Shown: positions 1 to 11,528 of the stretch, in pieces
How positions within the stretch are numbered: the stretch's first letter is position 1
How the letters are laid out: each line of letters starts with the position of its first letter
The notes under the pieces: generated by a model
What the model was told of the DNA's origin: nothing
Databases searched by the model: none
What the model saw: only the letters and a program-made list of their open reading frames with translations
Program-made: the position numbers and the translations under genes
From: Dactylorhiza incarnata
Lineage: Eukaryota > Streptophyta > Magnoliopsida > Asparagales > Orchidaceae
Assembly (NCBI GenBank): GCA_033032865.1
Contig: JAWHQI010000049.1
Location: forward strand, 5,704,001-5,768,000
DNA: 64,000 bases
Reading direction: 5' to 3'

Positions 1-1864
1 GAAACTCCTCAACCAAGGCTTGAACAGATAAATTGAAGATCTGAGCCGTCTTCCTACTCAATGCATCGACCACCACATTGGCCTTACCGGGATGATAAAG
101 GATGTCCACTTCATAATCAGCAACATACTCCAACCACCGGCGTTGGCGCAAATTCAGCTCCTTTTGTGTGAATACATACTTCAAGCTTTTATGATCGGTA
201 TAAATCTTGCACACGGCGCCATATAGTAAGTGTCTCCACAGCTTCAGGGCTTAGATCACTGCCGCAAACTCCAAATCATGGGTAGGGTAATTCTTCTCAT
301 GAACCTTCAATTGTCTAGATCCATAGGCGATCACCTTCCCCTCTTGCATCAGAACACAACCAAGTCCAACGTGGGAAGCATCAACATACACCGCAAACTC
401 CACTCCCTCAATAGGCAGAATGAGAATTGGGGTAGAACACAACCATCTCTTCAACTCTTGGAAAGCCTCCTCACACTTATCACTCCAAATGAAGGCGGCA
501 TTCTTTTGCGTAAGCCGGGTCATCAGAGCGGACAACATGGAGAAACCCTCCACAAATCTCCTATAGTATCCGGCCAAGCCCAAGAAACTTCTGATCTCCT
601 TTGGAGTAGAAGGTCTCTTCCAATCCATCACCGTTGAAATCTTGGCGGGATCAACAGAGATTCCATCCTTGCTCACCACATGTCCTAAAAGGACACCTGA
701 GGCAGCCAAAACTCGCACTTGCTCAGCTTAGCATACAACTTATGCTCTCTCAAGACAGACAGAACTAGACGCAAGTGATAGGCATGCTCCTCATCACTGC
801 GAGAATAGATGAGAATGTCGTCGACGAAGACGACAACAAAATGGTCAAGAAAATCCTTGAATACCCGATTCATCAGATCCATGAATGCAGAAGGCGCATT
901 AGTCAAACCAAAGGACAACACGAGGAACTCAAAATGTCCGTACCGGGATCTAAAAGCCGTCAGAGGGATGTCTGACTCACGGACCCTCATCTGGTGGTAG
1001 CCTGAACGAAGATCAATCTTCGAGAATTTGGTGCACCCACGCAGCTGATCGAACAAATCATCAATCCGCGGCAACGGATATCTATTCTTGATCATCACCT
1101 TGTTCAACTCCTGATAATCGATACACAGCCTCATGGAACCGTCCTTCTTCTTCACAAAGAGAACAAGAGCAGCCCATGGAGAAGTACTCGGTCTGATGAA
1201 ACCACACTCCAGAAGTTCATCCAGATGAAACACGCAATTCTTCTAATTCACGAGGCGCCATGCGGTACGGTGCCTTGGCAATGGGCCGGGTTCCTGGCTC
1301 GAGTTCTATGGTAAACTCCACCTCTCTTTTGGGAGGGAGATCGGAGAGCTTGTCAGGAAAAACATCGGGAAACTCTCACACCACCGGGATACCCTCCACG
1401 GTTGGCTCCGCACGAGAAGCATCCATAGCACAGATAGAAACCAGAAAACCCAAACAACCAGAAGCTAAAGCTCGGCGGGCACGTACCGCAGAAATAATCG
1501 GAGAACTCTCCCGAGGGAGTCCATAAACGCTCAATGGACGTCCGTCGCCCAACTTGAAATCTAGCCTCTTCTCCTTGCACTTGATCACGGCATCATACTT
1601 TGACAACCAGTCCATTCCGAGAATCACATCGAAATCTGCCAAATCTAGCATCTTCAAATCCGCCAGAACCTGGACACCACCCAAAGAAATGGGGCACTCC
1701 CGGATACCCCGATCTGACGTAACCTGGTCTCCAGACGGAAACTTAATGGACAAGGCACCTTCCAACCGATCAACAGACCATCGGTGCCTATCAACAAAAC
1801 TCCTAGCAACAAAAGAGTGAGACGCTCCCGAATCAAACAGGACACGCGCCCACTTATTCCTCAC
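1..1864 (-). pseudogene. pol: gypsy pol: protease, reverse transcriptase, RNase H (broken)
   Basis: The protease part (1864 down to 1376) has the D-S-G-A active site near its start and the later I-L-G-M-D-W block. The RT (1233 to 685) shows C-I-D-Y, a Y-H-Q-M-R-V block and a catalytic F-V-D-D in place of the usual Y-V-D-D. RNase H follows from about 718 to the window edge, with [17 protein letters not shown] and D-A-L-S-R blocks. Integrase would lie to the left, outside. I see a stop at 1376-1378 where an arginine codon is expected, a frameshift near 1225, a one-base shift near 700-715 and a stop at 251-253. It cannot make a working polyprotein. Confidence 0.9.
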
Positions 1865-2100
1865 CTTGAATTCACCTAAATAAGCATGCGTGACTAGACA
1901 ACTAGCAAGCTAAATTTACGAAAAGAGAACAAGTTTGGAGGAAAGAGAGACTAACCAGAAATCACGTGCGCTGAGGTTTGAGCTTCCTCTCTAGTCAGCA
2001 CATTAAGCTTGCCTTTCCTCTTGTCCATGAACTGAGGGGGCGGTGGCAAGGTCTGCAGAGGAACCGCTGAAGTCACGGTCTAAGAGTTCGGGCAGTCGGC

Positions 2101-3180
2101 CCTACGATGTCCTTTGCCCACACAGGAAACAACAACCAGCCTTCTTGTAACACCGGGCCGCCTCATGCCCGGGCTTAGAGCAAAATGAGCACACTGGGAC
2201 CACCTTGGGTGCATCTTGAATTGCACTAACCTTCAACGGCTTCAGCGCCTCGAGCCTCTTGAAACACCTCTCGAACGGATGGCCCCGCTTGCCACAGAAG
2301 CTACAGTGCACCACACCCCTCTTCTTTGAGTCCGAGTGAGATGCCTCAGAATTCTCCCGATCATCCAATTTTCTCTTATCACTCTTTGCCTGCTGCCCAC
2401 AAGTCTTCGTCTTTTCAATCGACTTGACCTTCAATACGGCCTCCACCGCTTCCTCATAAGTCTTTGACCCATAGGCGCTTGCCCACTGCTGGACGTCTCC
2501 AGTGAGACCACCCAAAAACCGCTTCACCCTTCCTTCCTTCGAGGCCACCAACTCAGGGGCGAATCTTCTCAACTTGCTGAACTCGATCTCGTACTCACTG
2601 ACGGTGAGCTGCCTCTGCTTCAGATGCAGAAAGTTGTTCATCAATCGGTCTCACTCAACTGAAGGGAGGAACTTCTTAAGCAACAACCCCTTAAACGTCT
2701 CCCAAGAGCATCCCTCGGCGAGACCTTCTTTCTCCCTAATCTACCAACCTTTCGCCAAGCCCTTCAGCTGATATGCAGCCACCATCACCTTCGAAGCTTC
2801 CGAGACATCTACATAGGAGAACATCTCCTCCATGCTGATCACCCAATCATCCAGGGCCATGGAGTCTGCCCTACCATCATAGGTAGGAGGTCCCAAAAGC
2901 TGAAAGTGCGAAATGAAGTTCATCTGCGGTGGCAATGCCACTGGAGGCACTAGGGGAGCAGGAACGGCTGGACTCACCACTGGTTCTTGCACAACAGGCT
3001 GCTGCACCGAGGCAGCAGACGCCAAAGACTGAATCTGAGCCTGCATCGCAACCAACTGTCTCGTCAAAGCCTTATTGCTCTATCGTAGACTTTCGATCAC
3101 GGACTCACTCTGACCACCAGAAGACTCTCCCTCAGGCAGGGGAGTCGATCGTGTCACTCTCCTACGAGAAATGTCTACAA
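2101..3180 (-). pseudogene. gag: gypsy gag with two zinc knuckles (broken)
   Basis: Starts near 3180 (M-D/S-T-R-R-R type N-terminus) and runs to about 2101. The capsid core is recognisable (3067 to 2741, with P-P-T-Y-D-G and A-L-D-D-W blocks, then 2644 to 2300 with the F-S-K-L-R-R-F-A-P block). A nucleocapsid follows with two CX2CX4HX4C knuckles (C-S-F-C-G-K-R-G-H and C-S-F-C-S-K-P-G-H). In-frame stops near 3076, 2741 and 2645 interrupt it. It lies upstream of the protease in the same orientation, as in plant chromoviruses. Confidence 0.85.
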
Positions 3181-3534
3181 GAAGGATGGACATTCAATCA
3201 GAAACATGCTTAAAAAGCTTAAGCCAAACAGACTCAGAAAAAATTCACGGATCGATTCGGAACAGGAAAGAAAACAACCTGCTATTGCTGTTACCTTATT
3301 CTGGAATTTCATGGAATGATGCAATGATTACACTTGGGATGATTCACCATCATCCTATTAACTCTTGTGCTATGACATGAGTGCATGAACATTTAAATTT
3401 CTTTTCAAATCATGTGTGTACATATGTCATCGAGTATGTCTTTAACTTGGCATGCGTGCTCATGCGATGATATGAATGTATGCAGTGCTATGCATTCTAG
3501 AAAGAGGCCTTAATGCATGTTATGAGCGGCGTAC

Positions 3535-3721
3535 ACATGTAATGTTATGCATCCCATACTGCATAACATTACATGTAACGAAAAAGAAAATGTGCTAATG
3601 GGCACCCATGTAATGGTGGTTATGCATCCCATACTATATAACCGTCACATGTTGCCACCTATGGTGGATCCATATACGAACACATATTATGCATCCCATA
3701 CTACATAATATGCCCCGTATA
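3535..3721 (-). promoter_or_regulatory. Three stem-loops with a shared loop in the gypsy leader
   Basis: The 5' leader of the minus-strand gypsy holds three inverted repeats that share the loop sequence ATGCATCCCATACT. The first is a perfect 17-bp stem (3535-3551 with 3560-3576). The second (about 3607-3651) pairs imperfectly, with G-U pairs and an outer GGCA/TGCC clamp. The third pairs 3683-3691 with 3704-3712 and 3673-3678 with 3716-3721. Stem sequences differ while pairing is kept. By position they could act in packaging, dimerisation or translation of the genomic RNA; that role is inference. Confidence 0.6.
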
Positions 3722-3879
3722 CTTCTTATCATGCTATGCGTGTAGTGACCATGCTTCGATCAAGACATACTGATGACATATCAGTGTGTGTATACAATGA
3801 AATGATCTTATGAGGTTCTGCTTAGGATAGCAGTCGTTTGGCTCACTCGCCAAACCACCCAACAAACTTTTTCACAGAA

Positions 3880-3895
3880 CCTCCCTCTGTTACCA
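3880..3895 (-). other. Primer binding site, initiator tRNA-Met type
   Basis: On the minus strand this reads TGGTAACAGAGGGAGG and starts two bases after the LTR end at 3898. It resembles the plant initiator-Met primer site TGGTATCAGAGC with a few mismatches. It fixes the LTR boundary and the element's orientation. Confidence 0.75.
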
Positions 3896-3897
3896 AC

Positions 3898-4896
3898 TGT
3901 CACAACCCGCATTTTCCCAACATTTAAAATGTTATCAGAGTAGCGGAAACTACGCGTCGTGATGCCACGTCATGTAGGGAACGCCTACTGACGTTAAGGC
4001 AACTTATCCTTCATCGCAGTTCAAGCAATTATTAACATCAATCAAAGTGATCAAAAAAATGATTTATGTAGAAAATTAACAAGCCGCGTCCCTCGGCTAG
4101 GTGGATCAACTAGTCTACGCTTTTAAAATATAGTTTTACGCAGCGGAAAAATACTTGATTTAATTACTTAGTGGCGTAGGTGAACATGAAGACCTAGTGA
4201 CGTGCACCATGTAAGATCAATGTGTGGATTTACTATATATAAAAGTAGATTTATCATGCGCAGAAAGTAGTGAGATTAACATTTTAAATCATTATATGCA
4301 ATGCTCCAATTACGTTAGCATGTCTAAGCAAGGGCAATAAAGCCAACCCGCATCTAACCATTCCAGAATAAGTGTTCAAAAGTAAACAACAAGTAACAGC
4401 AGCAGTGAAACAAAAGTCTAACCAAACGGCACCACGGGCGTCAACACCTGACACGAACCCATGGGCCGTCAAGTCCACGGAATACCCTACCTCAAGAGAG
4501 TCAGAAGACGGCAACTAAAGCAACCCGCACTAACACCTGCTATTGTCCAGTACTTGAGGCATTCAAAGAAATAACACCTCAGAAGCAAGTTACAAGTGGT
4601 GCAGTAAACAAGAAAGTAAGCAAACCTCCGCGAGACCGGAGGGAAACAGTAGCTGCAAGGATCAGTGATAACAAAGCTATCCGCAAATAATCAACAGGAA
4701 AAAAAGAAACAGCAGAAGTAGCTGGTAATCAACAGAAAAACACTCACCAAACATAGGTGGGAAAACAGGCAAGGTCAAACCTCACCATCAACAATTAACC
4801 ATCAACATTCACATTATTAATCATGTTACTCTTATTCAGAATTATAGAGACTGATCAGCTCATCAGAAAAAAAAAGAAGTCGTACGGGGATAATAT
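3898..4896 (-). repeat. 5' LTR of the minus-strand gypsy, downstream part
   Basis: On the minus strand this is the downstream part of the LTR, ending GGGTTGTGACA at 3898 beside the primer site. At its right edge it is cut by the solo LTR; the last five bases (4892-4896, AATAT) are one copy of that insertion's TSD. It continues at 21160. No coding sequence is seen. Confidence 0.8.
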
Positions 4897-7204
4897 TGTA
4901 ACATCCCCAATCCTTCTAGACCCCTAGATGGTGTTAGGGCATGGGTGGTGTGCAGAGTGGCCACTAGGGCCCTTGGGCAAAGTGGAGTGTGCTAAGTGCA
5001 CACCAAGGGCACAAAATCAACATAGCCCAATACCACTCCCTTAGGTCAATTGACCCTCAATTGTCCAAATAGACCTCACTTTTGATGCTCTAACCACCAA
5101 GGGAGACCTCTAGGATGAGAAGTGCACTTGGGTGGGACCCAATTGCATGAAATTGACCAAAGTCAAACTTTACCCAATTTTGGTCAAATCTACACCCTTT
5201 GATTAAATTGAACCAATTGGAGCTCCACCATGGACCAACCAATGTTGGGTGATGTTAAGGGACCCTTGACCCCCAAGTGGGGTCAACCCACTCACCTTGG
5301 TTGACCAAAGTCAACCATGGTCAACATAGCCCTTTAAGGGTTAATTTCAAGCCTAAATTGAAATAAACCCTAACACCAACCAATTAGCCCCAATCATGGA
5401 CCATAGGCCTTGCCCATCAGCCATGGACTGAACTCTAGCCAAGCTTGATTAATCAAATGGAAGGGGGGGAACAAAAAGGTGATTAAAAAGCTTAAAGGGT
5501 AAAGCAAAAAGCAAAAGCAAGCAATCCCCCCCTCTATACTCCTCCCCAATCAGTCTTGGGCCCTTCCCTGATTGCTGGAGGTCTGACCTTGACCCAGGTG
5601 GAAGCAAGGAGGCTGGTAGCTGCAGGAGGGTGGCATCCATGGGAGAACCGAGGAGGCTCAAGTTCAAAACAGCATGTAGAGCCCTCCTCACTTCATTCCA
5701 GCCATCCCATTAGCTTCAGAGCTCTGAGAGCAGACGGAAACGATACCTGGAGCTAAGCTTTTGGTGGAGAATCGGGATCGGGAACAGGATCGCCGGAGCT
5801 AAACACTTCCATGGCAAACCGCCGCCGGAGCCGCCGCCACGCACCAACAAGGGTTCGTTTCTCCTCCCCTCCCCTCATGCTAACTTCCCATCTCGAAAGA
5901 TCGAAGGATCGAGCTCAATTGGGCCCGAATCCACCCGTCGATTTCATGGATTTAGGCTCGATTTTAGCCACCCAGGCTCGCGGGAATACCCCCCCTCCGG
6001 CCGCCATGTCGCCGGGAGTTGTAGCCCCGACCACCACGAAGGTGGTGGCGGTGGTGGCCGGCCGTGGTGGCCACCAGGTGGCCGAGAAATGGGGGAGGAA
6101 ATCGGCCCAGCATGGGAGAATCCCAGTCGTTGGCTGGAGGAGGAAGATAAGCCACCGCCGTCGGATTTACTTCAAGATCCGTGCAGATCAACTAATTCCT
6201 TGTATTTAATTAATTCAAGCTATGAATTTTCTGTTCTAATTATTCAGTCAACTTCAAATGGAAATTAAGGCCACTTAATGGCTGATTTAGAAAAAGTGCC
6301 CAACATGAAAGTTGTAGGCCTTGGTCTTAACTTTCATTTGGCCTTGCGTTTAGGTCTTTTGGTGACCTACAGCCCCCTAGGGAGTTGTTTTACTAGGACT
6401 GGTCCTACACTAGGTCAGTCCATTAGAAATATTGCCTAGGTCAAACCCCTCCACCTTTGGAGCTGTGCTTTTAACCATGGGTTGGTATACCCTAGGGGCA
6501 CCCCCTGCCAAAGGGGCAGCTCTTGGTGGACAATTTTACATAGGCTTCTTGTGGTAATTAGATTATTTAAATTATGTTGATTTTTGGAGCATATGATGTC
6601 CAAATGACACCAAACTTTGGTGGCATACGCTTTTGTACATGAGTAGTGCCCACCTAAAATATCACTCCATTTGGAGTTGATTTGGTATGGAAAATTTGAA
6701 ACCCTAATGAGGGCCTTTAAGGGTCAAATTAGGTTTAGGTCATTTTGAGGAATGGAGTGTGTTAGCCTCTTCCCATCATGTTGGATATGTTGGCATGGAT
6801 ATGCAAATGCTTGTCACATACACTAATGGTCCATTTGGAGCCATTAGGGTGGTGTGACCTAAAACCATAAAGGTAAACCCTTAAGGGTGCAAGTTGGGTT
6901 TTGTGAAGAACATAGGATCAAATGTTCTTGCCATGGCTTGGGACTTTGTAGATATGTTTGTAGGAGCATAAATTGACTTAATAAATTAAATGAGAATTTT
7001 TAGGGGTATTTAGGTGTATTTCTTCCTAATAAATGAAAGTGCCCCCCTTTCCTTAATAAAATAAAATGCAAGGTCATATGAACTTGTATGACTTTGATAT
7101 ACTATCAGTGGATGTATTAGGGTGAAATAAGGTTATGGTAATTTAGTTATGATTTGTTGAAGCATTATTCTTTGTATGAGAAGCTTAAGTGCTTGCTAAC
7201 TTAA

Positions 7205-7560
7205 GAGTATGTAATCCTTTTAAAATATCAAATCATAGGGCAATGTTATGATACTTGGGAATCTGTCATTTTATGTCAATATGAGCCCATGATAAATGTT
7301 TGGAAGCTTGTTGAATTCTATTTCTTGTACTTCATGTGGAAAGTGAAATTTACACCACTAGAGTATTTAATCCTTTTAAAATATCAAATCATAGGGCAAT
7401 GTTATGATACTTGGGAATCTGTCATTTTATGTTAATATGTGCCCATGACAACAGTTTGGAAGCTTATAGATTTATATTTCTTGTACTTCATGTAGAAATT
7501 GATAATTGCCACCTTTGGATGTTTAGTCATTTTAAAATATCAAATCACATGATATTGACA
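7205..7560 (+). repeat. 156-bp tandem repeats within the solo LTR
   Basis: Blocks beginning GAGTAT(G/T)TAATCC recur at 7205 and 7361, with a more diverged third start at about 7517, a spacing of 156 bp. The same set is repeated in the duplicated copy from about 9347. It is AT-rich and non-coding. Confidence 0.75.
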
Positions 7561-9893
7561 CAATAATTTGGCAGAGGTCTCTAGCTACCCATAGGAACAC
7601 TTGGTAATTTTTGTGGAATTTTCAGAAGTGAATTACTATTTTTCCTAATTATAGTGGCATTTTGGTAATTATACAATTATGATGATATGGTAGGCCAAAT
7701 GACATCCTAGGGTCATGATACTCAGTGAACCACCATTATATGGAATATTACTTACTGATAATTCTAATGTAGCATGATGAATCTTTTTGAGGGTAGTTCA
7801 TGTGTAATTTGGCTTAAGGCCTTAACTACATTAAACTATAATAAATACCAAATTAATATGGAAAATTATGGAAATTGGAACATAACTTATTGAGGTCATT
7901 GGGAGCCTAGTATAATTATTCCAGACCCTGATGATGAGTTTTTAGAAGGGTTCCCTTATGGGATTGATGGATAGTTCAATTTGGTGGTCTGCGTTTAGTA
8001 AAAACAGAATTTTCAGTTTTAGACAATTCAGACCCCTAAGTAGTGTTTAGGAGGTATATCCAATCAGTAAATGGGTTGTAGCACACCATCATTCAAGGAG
8101 GGTCAATCCTAGGGTTACTTGTGGGGTGGTGCTAGAGTTAATGTAGAAGGATTGAAGGTACGTCCAACCCGATTGGGTGGGACGGGAGATGAGTTAAGTC
8201 ACATTAACTATATGAAATGATGAAGGGTGAACCAAATGTTAACCACCAACTAAAGTAATTGTCTTGAGGAGGATGGTGGGGTTGAGCCCATTGATCTGTA
8301 GTACCGTTAGGGGCCCCTTATGGAGTACATCGCGGGAAGTCCAAGACTCAACCTAAATATAACACTAACTAAATAGTAGGCAAGAGTAGCCTAAGTGGGT
8401 ATGCAAACTGGTGTGGATCTCCTCCGGGAAGGAGATGGGTTGGATCAGCTCGTATGATGGTCCCTGAGCCGGAAGCTCGGGTGGACATTGTTAACACCTG
8501 TTACTTATTCAAATAGTGGCGAGTCTTCGGTACTAGGCTAGTCGTGTCACCGACGGTAGTACTTTGACTCAGGTGAGGGTGAGGTTTACAGGGCCGGTAA
8601 GTTTGAGTACCGCGGTCTGGAGGACAATCCCTAATAACCCACCCCGACCTTAAAGTCTGGTGGATTCCAGCAAGAGTACGCAGGAGCTCCGCTGTTGTGT
8701 TCTTAGCGTTGAGGCATACATGAGGTCTAGGCTTGGTAGTGACCATACCCGCCTAGGATGTGGAGTGCCCGATCCACTGCCACCGTGAGCCAAAACGGTC
8801 GGTACCCGAAAGGTTGGCTTCCTTTCAAACAAATTGGGAACTATAAAGGTCTGTGCGCATAGAGTCGTGTGGGTGAGTCACATTGCATAAACTCATTAAA
8901 ACATCATAACCATAGCATAGCATAACATACACATTTGCATACCCCCATCATATAAATTAGTATGGGCTCTTTTATATGATGGGTTACCTGGAAATCTTAA
9001 CTTATATGTAGTATGTACACCCTTAAGGGTGCAAGTTGGGTTTTGTGAAGAACATAGGATCAAATGTTCTTGCCATGGCTTGGGACTTTGTAGATATGTT
9101 TGTAGGAGCATAAATTGACTTAGTAAATTAAATGAGAATTTTTAGGGGTATTTAGGTGTATTTCTTCCTAATAAATGAAAGTGCCCCCCTTTCCTTAATA
9201 AAATAAAATGCAAGGTCATATGAACTTGTATGACTTTGATATACTATCAGTGGATGTATTAGGGTGAAATAAGGTTATTGTAATTTAGTTATGATTTGTT
9301 GAAGCATTATTCTTTGTATGAGAAGCTTAAGTGCTTGCTAACTTAAGAGTATTTAATCCTTTTATAATATCAAATCATAGGGCAATGTTATGATTCTTGG
9401 GAATCTGTCATTTTATGTCAATATGAGCCCATGATAAATGTTTGGAAGCTTGTTGAATTCTATTTCTTGTACTTCATGTGGAAAGTGAAATTTACACCGC
9501 TAGAGTATTTAATCCTTTTAAAATATCAAATCATAGGGCAATGTTATGATACTTGGGAATCTGTCATTTTATGTTAATATGTGCCCATGACAACAGTTTG
9601 GAAGCTTGTAGATTTATATTTCTTGTACTTCATGTAGAAATTGATAATTGCCTCCTTTGGATGTTTAATCATTTTAAAATATTAAATCACATGGTATTGA
9701 CACAATAATTTGGCAGAGGCCTCTAGGTACCCATAGGAACACTTGGTAATTTTTGTGGAATTTTCAGAAGTGAATTACTACTTTTCCTAATTATAGTGGC
9801 ATTTTGGTAATTATACAATTATGATGATATGGTAGGCCAAATGACATCCTAGGGTCATGATACTCAGTGAACCACCATTATATGGAATATTAC

Positions 9894-11413
9894 TGATAAT
9901 CCTATATTTATAGTTATTTTCATATAATATTTTATTAATAATTAATTTAATTTAATTTAGTTTTAGTTAATTTTTCACTAATTTATCTTCTTTTTGTATT
10001 TTCAGGTAATATGGGCTGCCAATAGCAATTTCAAGATCATAGGAATAATCAGAAGATTATTTGGAGCATTTCGGCCGAAATCGCAAAGTACACGCCCTCG
10101 GTCACGGGCGTGACCTAGGGCGTGACGTTTTGTCACGGCCGTGATCCAGCCCCGCGCAGTTGAAAAAGCCGTCTGCCACGTCAGTTTAAAATTACACGCC
10201 CTCCGTCACGGGCGTGACAGAGGGCGTGACCTAGAGTGTCACGGGCGTGACACGCCCGGAATGCGTTCAATTCAGCCTGCAATCAATTCCCGCCGTTTCC
10301 TGGCCTGTTCAAGACACGCCCTCGGTCACGGGCGTGACCGAGGCCGTGACCCTCCATGCAATTGATTTCTGCCGGTTTCTCTTCCCCAACGTCCCGGGCT
10401 TTCATGACAGCAATTACGCAGCTTACACGCCCTTGGTCACGGGCGTGACCAAGGGCGTGACTCCCCGATTTTTCAGCCATAAAAGGCAGCAATCTCCAGA
10501 AGTTTGGGGGTTCGATTTTGGAGTTTACTTACAGCTTTAGTCTACTATTATCGTTGTTCTAGCTAGTTTTTCTTCAAGTTGAAAGCTTTTATTATTGCAA
10601 TTTCATTTCAAGTATTCTAGTTTTTTTTTAAAATCATGTATTTCTCTCTTATCATATGTGTTTCCTCCATCATGATGAGTAGCTAAATTTTCTTTAGCAC
10701 TTGGTCATGATGAACTTTGGAATGAAATAAAATATGTTTTGAATTTTTCTAATTAGCAAACTCTCGTATTGTTTATCTTCGATTTATCTTTGAATTATTT
10801 CGTTTTGATTTCATATGTCCGGAATATGACTTTCAATCTAAGATTCGTTTGCTAGTGATCGAGAGATCCATGCGAACGAGGAGATCACTCAAAGATAAAA
10901 AGAGTTGTATGCATTCCTCGAGAGAGGGTGACGCAAATCTTCCGGATTGAGTCAAATCCAATAGTGGGGTTCACCGCTTAAAGCAAGCTTAGGGGGTTTC
11001 GACTGGCCGAGGGGTCTTAATCGATCAACCTAAGGTTAGGTGGTAGTTCTCTCGAGAGAGGCTCTACCATATTTTGGGAACCTCCACGGTCGAATATATT
11101 TCAATAAGAGTTTGCGGTTTCATCTTTTATAAAATTAAATTTTATTCCAAAGGGATTCAAGACCAAGTGCTAATCCTTTTAATCATAATCTTTCTTCGTA
11201 GTTAATTTTCTCCAAATCGTTTTTCCAAAACAAACCCAACTTTTGATCGATAAAATAATAGCTCTTCTTTGTGAGTAGAAGTACTCAACAAGCCCGGAAA
11301 AATACGACACTTGATTTTCTAAATCCTATACTATAAAGCGATAGGTACACTTGCCTTATCGAATTATACGTGGATAATATTTTAATTTTGCGCAGCGCGA
11401 ATTTATCTCATCA
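9894..11413 (+). repeat. 5' LTR of the Athila-type element
   Basis: 1520 bp, from TGATAATCC to CTCATCA. It has an AT-rich start, a GC-rich hairpin cluster (10091-10461), a TATA-like box (10479-10486) and an AT-rich remainder. Compared with the 3' LTR it lacks five bases near 10160 and differs by single bases near 10173 and 10770. Confidence 0.95.
10091..10486 (+). promoter_or_regulatory. U3 hairpin array plus TATA box
   Basis: Four long inverted repeats are built on the core GTCACGGGCGTGAC (10101, 10205, 10325, 10436), plus extra cores at 10132 and 10238. The last is a perfect 15-bp stem (10426-10440 with 10445-10459) around the loop GGGC. A TATA-like ATAAAAGG at 10479-10486 follows about 18 bp after the array. 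The same arrangement is at 17771-18173 in the 3' LTR. The array contains many inverted CACG/CGTG half-sites, which could bind dimeric plant transcription factors; that role is inference. Confidence 0.75.
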
Positions 11414-11419
11414 AGTTTT

Positions 11420-11438
11420 TGGCGCCGTTGCCGGGGAA
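11420..11438 (+). other. Primer binding site, tRNA-Asp type
   Basis: TGGCGCCGTTGCCGGGGAA begins seven bases after the end of the 5' LTR. This is the primer site known from Athila/Tat-lineage gypsy elements and supports that assignment. Confidence 0.9.
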
Positions 11439-11528
11439 AAATTGTTGATATTTTGAAAGCTTAGTTCTATTAATTTTATCATTTTTTTTCTCTTCTTCTC
11501 TCTTTTCTACGTTTTTTCTGTTTGGTGT

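Noticed and set aside
5811..6209. 132-codon ORF with an Arg-rich start
   Set aside because: It lies inside the solo LTR, has no recognisable domain, and a comparable leader-like region in the related LTR near 24000 is not open.
10141..10540. Short ORFs with repeated H-A-L-G-H-G-R-D-type peptides (also 13843-14474, 17684-18227, 51236-51655)
   Set aside because: They are translations of the GTCACGGGCGTGAC hairpins on either strand, not protein genes.
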